Position numbers and translations under genes: made by a program
Shown: one piece after another, positions 59,495 through 64,000 of the stretch
Layout: every line of letters begins with the position of its first letter
How positions within the stretch are numbered: position 1 is the stretch's first letter
Notes under the pieces: model-generated
Seen by the model: the letters and a program-made list of their open reading frames with translations, nothing else
What the model was told of the DNA's origin: nothing
The model's database searches: none
Source of the DNA: an uncultured Stenotrophomonas sp.
GTDB lineage: Bacteria; Pseudomonadota; Gammaproteobacteria; Xanthomonadales; Xanthomonadaceae
Direction of reading: 5' to 3'
Assembly (NCBI GenBank): GCA_913775725.1
Contig: CAJYNG010000008.1
Span: 248,001 to 312,000, forward strand
DNA: 64,000 nucleotides

Positions 59495-59967
59495 CGGCGG
59501 TTACGCAACGCCCGTCGATTGCTGATGTGCGCGCACGCCAGCAACACGCCACCACATGCCGTGGCCACGCCATGCCAGAGCAGCGATTCCTTCAGCGGCA
59601 GATACAGCGAGGCCGACAGCAGCAGGATGGCGCCGGTGCAGGCCAGCCGCAGGGGCCGCCAGCGCCCGTGCCGGTGTACCCCGGCTAAGGTACTCGCCAA
59701 GGCCAGCGACGAGGCCAGCAGCGCGAACAGCCATTCCCAGCGCGACATCATCAGCAGCAATGTCATCGCGCCATGGCCAGGGTGCTGGAACGATCGCAGC
59801 GCCATCATCGCTGCCGGCACGAAGGCCAGCAGCAGGGGCAGGGCGATGCAGTGGGCGGCGCAGGCCAGGGATAGCCAGGCACCGGCAAGATCGAAGCGGG
59901 GGTGCCAGCGTGCCGAAGTTGGCGGCTGGGCCAGGGCCCTTGCGGGCGTCGTGGGGATATGGTCCAT
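59491..59967 (-). CDS. MerC-domain inner-membrane protein
   Basis: 158-residue protein with four helices and the MerC motif SLACAAHCIALPLLLA (Cys pair with His) in helix 1. MerC carries mercury in some operons, but many chromosomal MerC-domain proteins sit with zinc or copper genes. Its ATG is only 2 nt from the Zur-like palindrome shared with zrgA, so the mRNA must be leaderless or start inside the site; no ribosome site is visible. Metal transport role is inferred. Confidence 0.78.
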   Translation of the reverse strand: MDHIPTTPARALAQPPTSARWHPRFDLAGAWLSLACAAHCIALPLLLAFVPAAMMALRSFQHPGHGAMTLLLMMSRWEWLFALLASSLALASTLAGVHRHGRWRPLRLACTGAILLLSASLYLPLKESLLWHGVATACGGVLLACAHISNRRALRNRR

Positions 59968-59969
59968 AA

Positions 59970-59984
59970 TGTTACATAGTAACA
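59970..59984. promoter_or_regulatory. Candidate Zur box before zrgA operon
   Basis: TGTTAC-ATA-GTAACA, a perfect inverted repeat matching the Zur core TGTTA-N5-TAACA with AT-rich flanks (AA...ATT). It lies between the divergent MerC-domain gene and the zrgA-like gene, 15 nt before the zrgA ATG. Confidence 0.65.
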
Positions 59985-59999
59985 ATTGGAGACTCCCCC

Positions 60000-60533
60000 A
60001 TGAAGCTTCCTGCTGCTCTTTTCCTGCTGCTGGCTGCCGGCGCCGCACAGGCCCATGACATCCGCCAGCACGCACCGCACGTGCATGGCCAGGCGAACGT
60101 CGATGTTGCGCTTGACCAGCAAACCCTGGAATTCGCCCTTCAGGCCCCCGGCATAGGCATCCTCGATTACGAGCGGCCGCCGGCCAATGCAGCCGAACAG
60201 GCCGCGCTGGCACGGGCGACGTCGTTGCTGAAGGGCGGCAACTGGGTCACCTTGCCCACCGCTGCAGAGTGCCGTCTGGCCACCAGTAAAGCCGATGCAG
60301 AGGGCTTCGACGCGCCGGCCGCCGCGCCGCCGCCGGGACAGCACCGGCACGCAGGTTTCAGCGCAACGCTGCAGTACCACTGCGCCAAACCTGCCGAGCT
60401 GCGGGCGATCGTCGTGCGCCTGCCCGTGCTGTTCCCCGGCCTGCACGAAGTCATCGTCAACAGCGCAACCGCCAATGGCCAGAATCGCAGCGTGCTCACG
60501 CCCGACAACCTGCGTGTGGTGCTGGCACCGTGA
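60000..60533 (+). CDS. zrgA: ZrgA-like zinc-binding periplasmic protein (DUF2796)
   Basis: 177-residue exported protein of the DUF2796 family. Signal peptide to AAQA; mature N-terminus is His-rich (HDIRQHAPHVHGQANVDVAL: His19, 24, 27, 29) with a further GQHRHAGF cluster. The family founder ZrgA of Vibrio cholerae is a Zur-regulated zinc uptake component working with an ABC transporter. The next two genes encode such an ATPase and permease, supporting the call. GGAGA precedes ATG. Confidence 0.86.
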   Translation: MKLPAALFLLLAAGAAQAHDIRQHAPHVHGQANVDVALDQQTLEFALQAPGIGILDYERPPANAAEQAALARATSLLKGGNWVTLPTAAECRLATSKADAEGFDAPAAAPPPGQHRHAGFSATLQYHCAKPAELRAIVVRLPVLFPGLHEVIVNSATANGQNRSVLTPDNLRVVLAP

Positions 60534-61225
60534 GCGCGGCACCGGTGATCTCGCTGGAAGACGTGCAGTTCGGATACGGCATGCAGCTGGTGCTGGATAT
60601 CCCGCGGTTGCGGGTCGAGCAGGGCAGCAGCGTGTTGCTGCGCGGAATCAGCGGTGGCGGCAAAAGTACCCTGCTGGGCCTGTTGGCCGGTGTGCTGCTG
60701 CCCGGCAAAGGCCGTGTCGAGGTGGCCGGGCAGGTGCTGCAGGACATGGGAGGTGCGGCGCGGGATCGTTTCCGTGCCGATCAGCTGGGCGTGATCTTCC
60801 AGCAGTTCAATCTGCTGCCGTTCCTCACCGTGCGCGACAACATCGCGCTGGGCCTGCGCTTCTCGCGCCTGCGCAGCGCGCGCATCAGTGGACCGTTGGA
60901 TGTCGAGATCGCCCGTCTGCTGCGGGCCCTGCAGCTCAATCCTGAGCTGATGCGGCGGCGCGCGGGTACGCTCAGTGTTGGCCAGCAACAACGCGTGGCG
61001 GCAGCACGCGCCCTTATCGGCCGTCCGGCGTTGCTGCTGGCCGATGAGCCCACCTCGGCGCTCGACCGCGAAGCGGCGACCGCGTTCCTGCAGCTGATGT
61101 CCGTGCAGTGCCAGGCAGCCGGCACCACGGTGCTGGTGGTCAGCCATGACGACAGCCTGCAGCCGTTGTTCGACCGCACCATTTCACTGTCCGAGATCAA
61201 CCAGGCAGGTGCCGGCCATGCTTGA
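60530..61225 (+). CDS. ABC transporter ATP-binding protein (ZrgB-like)
   Basis: 231-residue ATPase: Walker A GISGGGKSTLLGLLA, Q-loop FQQFNLLPFLT, signature LSVGQQQRVAAARAL, Walker B LLLADEPTSALD and switch His VVSHDD. GTG start overlapping the zrgA stop. LolD/MacB-like ATPase that pairs with the permease encoded next. Confidence 0.9.
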   Translation: MSAAPVISLEDVQFGYGMQLVLDIPRLRVEQGSSVLLRGISGGGKSTLLGLLAGVLLPGKGRVEVAGQVLQDMGGAARDRFRADQLGVIFQQFNLLPFLTVRDNIALGLRFSRLRSARISGPLDVEIARLLRALQLNPELMRRRAGTLSVGQQQRVAAARALIGRPALLLADEPTSALDREAATAFLQLMSVQCQAAGTTVLVVSHDDSLQPLFDRTISLSEINQAGAGHA

Positions 61226-62471
61226 GCTTGCCTGGGCCAGCCTGCGCAGCCGTGCGTTGAGTGTCGGCCTGACCGTGCTGGTCATCACCCTCAGCGTGGT
61301 GCTGCTGCTGGGCGTCGAGCGTGTACGCACGCAGGCGCACGAGGGGTTCGCCAGTACCGTATCGGGCACCGACCTGATCGTCGGTGCGCGCTCGGGACCG
61401 GTGAACCTGCTGCTGTACTCGGTGTTCCATATCGGCGACCCGACCAACAACGTGTCCTGGCAGTCCTACCAGGAGTTGTCCGCACTGCCGCAGGTGAAGT
61501 GGTCGGTGCCGTTGTCGCTGGGCGATTCCTGGCTCGGCTACCGGGTAGTGGGTACCACTGGCGGCTACTTTGAACACTATCGCTATGGTTCCGGCCACGC
61601 GCTGGCCTTTGCACAGGGGCGGCCCTTCGATGATCTGTATGACGCGGTGATCGGCGCGGAGGTGGCACGCGCGCAGAAGGTCGGCCTCGGCGATGAGATC
61701 GTGCTGGCGCACGGCACCGGTGCGGTCACGCTGGCCACGCATGCCGACAAGCCGTTCCGTATTGCCGGCATCCTGCAGCGCACCGGCACGCCGGTGGATT
61801 CGTCGCTGCTGGTCTCGCTGCCGGCCATCGAGGCGATCCATGTCGACTGGCGATCGGGCGTGCAGCTGCGCAGCCAGAGCGTCAGCGCCGAGCAGGCGCG
61901 CCACCTGGACCTGACCCCGACCAGCATCACTGCCTTCATGCTCGGCCTGAATTCGCGCATCGCCACGTTCTCGGTACAGCGCAGGATCAACGAGTATCCG
62001 GACGAGGCGATGCTGGCGATCCTGCCCGGCGTCACGCTGCAACAGCTGTGGCAGTCACTGGGCACCGCCGAGCGGGCGCTGCAGCTGATCAGTGCAATGG
62101 TGGTGCTGCTGGGCATGGTCTCGCTGGTGGCGCTGCTGGTCTCGACCCTGCAGGAGCGGCGGCGTGAGATGGCCATCCTGCGTGCCACCGGTGCGCGACC
62201 GGGCTACATCGCTGGCCTGCTCGTGGTGGAAGCGGTGGCGACCAGTGCCGTGGCGTGCGTGCTGGCCCTGTCGCTGCTGGTGGTCGCCAGCATTGCCGGG
62301 CGCGGCTGGATACTGGCCACCTTCGGCCTGTCGATCACCCATGTCTGGCCGGATGGCCGCGAGCTGACATGGGCTGCGGGCGTGCTGCTGGTCAGCGCGG
62401 TAGCGGGGCTGGTGCCGGCGCTGCTTGCTTACCGGCGCACCTTGGCCGATGGCCTTTCACCGGGAGGCTGA
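61218..62471 (+). CDS. ABC transporter permease (FtsX/MacB type, ZrgC-like)
   Basis: 417-residue membrane protein: N-terminal helix (~10-32), a large periplasmic domain, then three C-terminal helices of the FtsX domain (AMVVLLGMVSLVALLVSTLQ; GLLVVEAVATSAVACVLALS; AGVLLVSAVAGLVPALLAYR). MacB/LolC-type mechanotransmission rather than classical import. Overlaps the ATPase gene by 8 nt; followed 2 nt later by a DUF3299 lipoprotein gene. Confidence 0.88.
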   Translation: MLELAWASLRSRALSVGLTVLVITLSVVLLLGVERVRTQAHEGFASTVSGTDLIVGARSGPVNLLLYSVFHIGDPTNNVSWQSYQELSALPQVKWSVPLSLGDSWLGYRVVGTTGGYFEHYRYGSGHALAFAQGRPFDDLYDAVIGAEVARAQKVGLGDEIVLAHGTGAVTLATHADKPFRIAGILQRTGTPVDSSLLVSLPAIEAIHVDWRSGVQLRSQSVSAEQARHLDLTPTSITAFMLGLNSRIATFSVQRRINEYPDEAMLAILPGVTLQQLWQSLGTAERALQLISAMVVLLGMVSLVALLVSTLQERRREMAILRATGARPGYIAGLLVVEAVATSAVACVLALSLLVVASIAGRGWILATFGLSITHVWPDGRELTWAAGVLLVSAVAGLVPALLAYRRTLADGLSPGG

Positions 62472-62473
62472 GC

Positions 62474-63025
62474 ATGCGCTGGATGTGGGTAGTGCCGATG
62501 GTGCTGGCGCTGGCCGCCTGTGAGCGGCCGGTGGATACCGGCGTGCAGGCCTTGCCACCCGCGCCGGTTGTTGACCGCGATGACCCTGCAGGCGCTGCGG
62601 AGCAGGAACTGGACTGGCTGCAGATGATGCCGAAGGACGAGCTGGCGGCGCTGGAGCGGGGCGAGGGCCCGGAGGTGGAGCACAACGGCAACCGGCGCAT
62701 GCCGCAGTTCGGCACCTTCCGCACGGTGGACACGGTGCTGCAGCGGCCGGTGCGCCTGCCGGGTTACGTGGTACCGCTGGCCAACGCGCAGGACGGGCGG
62801 CTGACCGAATTCCTGTTCGTGCCGTACTACGGCGCCTGCATCCACGTGCCACCACCACCACCGAACCAGATCGTGCACGTGGTGCTGCCACGCCCGATCG
62901 AGATGCCGGATATGTACTCGCCGTTCTTCCTGGCCGGCACCCTGCGCGCCGAACGGTTGGATGACGATCTGGCCGGTTCGGCCTACACCATGCGTGACGC
63001 ACAGCTGAGGCCCTATGAACCGTAG
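62474..63025 (+). CDS. DUF3299 lipoprotein 1
   Basis: 183-residue lipoprotein (lipobox VLALAAC, Cys17). Domain DUF3299 with GYVVPLANAQDGRLTEFLFV then PYYGACIHVPPPPPNQIVHV; Cys and His in GACIHVPPPPP are shared with the next gene and may bind metal. In Vibrio zrg operons accessory genes follow zrgABC; this may be the counterpart of zrgD or zrgE. Overlaps the following gene by 11 nt. Confidence 0.82.
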   Translation: MRWMWVVPMVLALAACERPVDTGVQALPPAPVVDRDDPAGAAEQELDWLQMMPKDELAALERGEGPEVEHNGNRRMPQFGTFRTVDTVLQRPVRLPGYVVPLANAQDGRLTEFLFVPYYGACIHVPPPPPNQIVHVVLPRPIEMPDMYSPFFLAGTLRAERLDDDLAGSAYTMRDAQLRPYEP

Positions 63026-63635
63026 TCACCTGTTGCTGGCGTTGGGATGCCTGTGGTTGGCGGGCTGTACGGCGCCTGGCGGCGATACCGTGGCGGTCAC
63101 GCCACAGGAAAAGCCGGCACCCTCGGTCACGGCCGAAGCCGCCATTGATCGCTGGGATGCGTTGCGGCCGGACGAAGTGACCTACCAGCGCCCACCCCCG
63201 CAGATCGGCCTGTCACGCAATGGCATGGAGGGCGTGGGTGGCCTGATTGACGACACCGGCTCGGGCACGCCACCGGGGCTGGAGATCGACCATTCCAGCC
63301 CCGACCGCGCCAAGCAGTTCGGCTCTTCGCGCGTGGTCGATGCTGTCGATGGTCGCGCGGTGGATCTGGATGGCTACGTGGTACCGCTCGGCACCAACGA
63401 TGCAGGATTGGTGGATGAATTGCTGTTCGTGCCGTTCTACGGCGCGTGCATCCATGTGCCGCCGCCGCCACCCAACCAGATCATCCACGTGACCCTGGCG
63501 ACACCGATCGCGCTGGGCGATCTGTGGGATCCGTACCGGCTTGCCGGCCGCCTGCAGGTGAAGCGTTTCGACGCGGACATCGCCAGCGCGTCCTACGATG
63601 CCGCGGCAGCCACGCTGACGGCGATCCGCAACTGA
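63015..63635 (+). CDS. DUF3299 lipoprotein 2
   Basis: 206-residue lipoprotein with lipobox LWLAGC (Cys18). Same DUF3299 core (GYVVPLGTNDAGLVDELLFV; PFYGACIHVPPPPPNQIIHV) as the preceding gene, with a longer N-terminal linker. Paralogous pair probably from tandem duplication. Acts with zrgABC in the envelope by inference. Confidence 0.82.
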   Translation: MNRSHLLLALGCLWLAGCTAPGGDTVAVTPQEKPAPSVTAEAAIDRWDALRPDEVTYQRPPPQIGLSRNGMEGVGGLIDDTGSGTPPGLEIDHSSPDRAKQFGSSRVVDAVDGRAVDLDGYVVPLGTNDAGLVDELLFVPFYGACIHVPPPPPNQIIHVTLATPIALGDLWDPYRLAGRLQVKRFDADIASASYDAAAATLTAIRN

Positions 63636-64000
63636 TGCGCAGGCGATGGCTCATAGCTGCCGGGGTGCTGCTGGGCGCGGTGGTGCTGCTGGTGTGGTGG
63701 CAGCGGCAGCGCGCACCCACCGCGCCGCCTGTGGTCGCGTTTCCGGCACCGGCGTCCGATGCCAGCCAGCGCATCGAACAGCGCTTGGGTGACGACCACG
63801 CGTTTCGCAACGACGTGCTGTTCCTGCTCGCGGCAACATTGCGCGACCGCTGCCAGCCGGCGCAGGCAGGTCTGCTGGCGCGCATGGCCAATCGTGCATC
63901 GCTGCCGGTGCTGGCAGCGGTCAGTGCGGTGACCCAGCAGGATCCATCGCTGGACCGGCCGATCTACCAGTACATCCAGCATCGCGCAGATGCGACGCAG
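63635..64000 (+). CDS. Hypothetical membrane-anchored protein, 5' part
   Basis: Open reading frame that runs off the right edge (122 codons seen). ATG overlaps the stop of the second DUF3299 gene (TGATG), so it belongs to the zrg-like operon. N-terminal helix (RRWLIAAGVLLGAVVLLVWW) anchors a periplasmic helical region (RIEQRLGDDHAFRNDVLFLL ... RDRCQPAQAGLLARMANRAS). I do not recognise the family; a Zrg accessory role is possible. Confidence 0.65.
   Translation, partial: MRRRWLIAAGVLLGAVVLLVWWQRQRAPTAPPVVAFPAPASDASQRIEQRLGDDHAFRNDVLFLLAATLRDRCQPAQAGLLARMANRASLPVLAAVSAVTQQDPSLDRPIYQYIQHRADATQ

Noticed and set aside
1-64000. Insertion sequences, prophage or tRNA-linked island
   Set aside because: No transposase, integrase, phage structural gene, tRNA or attachment repeat could be recognised; gene content and composition look uniform.

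Overview
The window is high-GC DNA from a gammaproteobacterium of the Stenotrophomonas maltophilia type. The main clue is the many short palindromes that begin with GTAG (SMAG repeats), together with Xanthomonadaceae-like TonB receptors, a two-partner adhesin system and metal-efflux loci. I see no tRNA, rRNA, insertion sequence, phage or CRISPR; the whole window reads as chromosomal envelope, metal and stress functions.

Left part (1-10345): the 3' end of a filamentous-haemagglutinin (TpsA) gene, a SMAG cluster, minor pseudopilin genes gspHIJ with a divergent gspC-like gene, then a plus-strand operon of TpsB transporter, DUF2341/LamG-ExbB fusion, ExbD, TonB and a putative porin. A proton-motive-force module is therefore built into a two-partner secretion locus.

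10349-14223 is a thiol/quinone-stress type operon (pirin, two isochorismatase-family hydrolases, an OsmC-family protein) with a divergent LysR regulator. 14250-20906 (minus) is a tightly coupled operon: BtuB-like TonB receptor, a CobN-like chelatase with a signal peptide and a C-terminal membrane anchor, an ExbB-like protein and DUF2149. Divergent from it, 21090-29086 holds a FecI/FecR pair, an STN-type TonB receptor, two tandem hemophilin-like secreted proteins and a Slam (DUF560) outer-membrane exporter. This is a candidate heme-acquisition type XI secretion locus.

29223-38620 is a mixed stretch: a solo response regulator with an HWE kinase, a Phd/zeta-like toxin-antitoxin pair, a ProP-type transporter, a host-attachment protein, a thioredoxin-like protein and a GH92 glycosidase. 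38764-46357 is a CzcCBA-type heavy-metal RND efflux operon with a divergent two-component system. 48625-52005 is a copC-copD-cusR-cusS type copper operon. 52120-56208 pairs dkgB and a yafC-like LysR gene with an LLM flavin oxidoreductase, a secreted cyclase and a MoaF-like protein.

The right end (56240-64000) looks like zinc acquisition: an AraC regulator and TonB receptor, a MerC-domain protein, and a ZrgA-ZrgB-ZrgC plus two DUF3299 lipoprotein operon that continues out of the window. Palindromes close to the gammaproteobacterial Zur core (TGTTA-N5-TAACA) lie before this operon, before the TonB receptor at 57244, and, with one half-site mismatch, before the CobN-like operon. The three loci may form one zinc-responsive regulon, and the membrane-tethered CobN-like enzyme energised by ExbB/DUF2149 is the least described system here.
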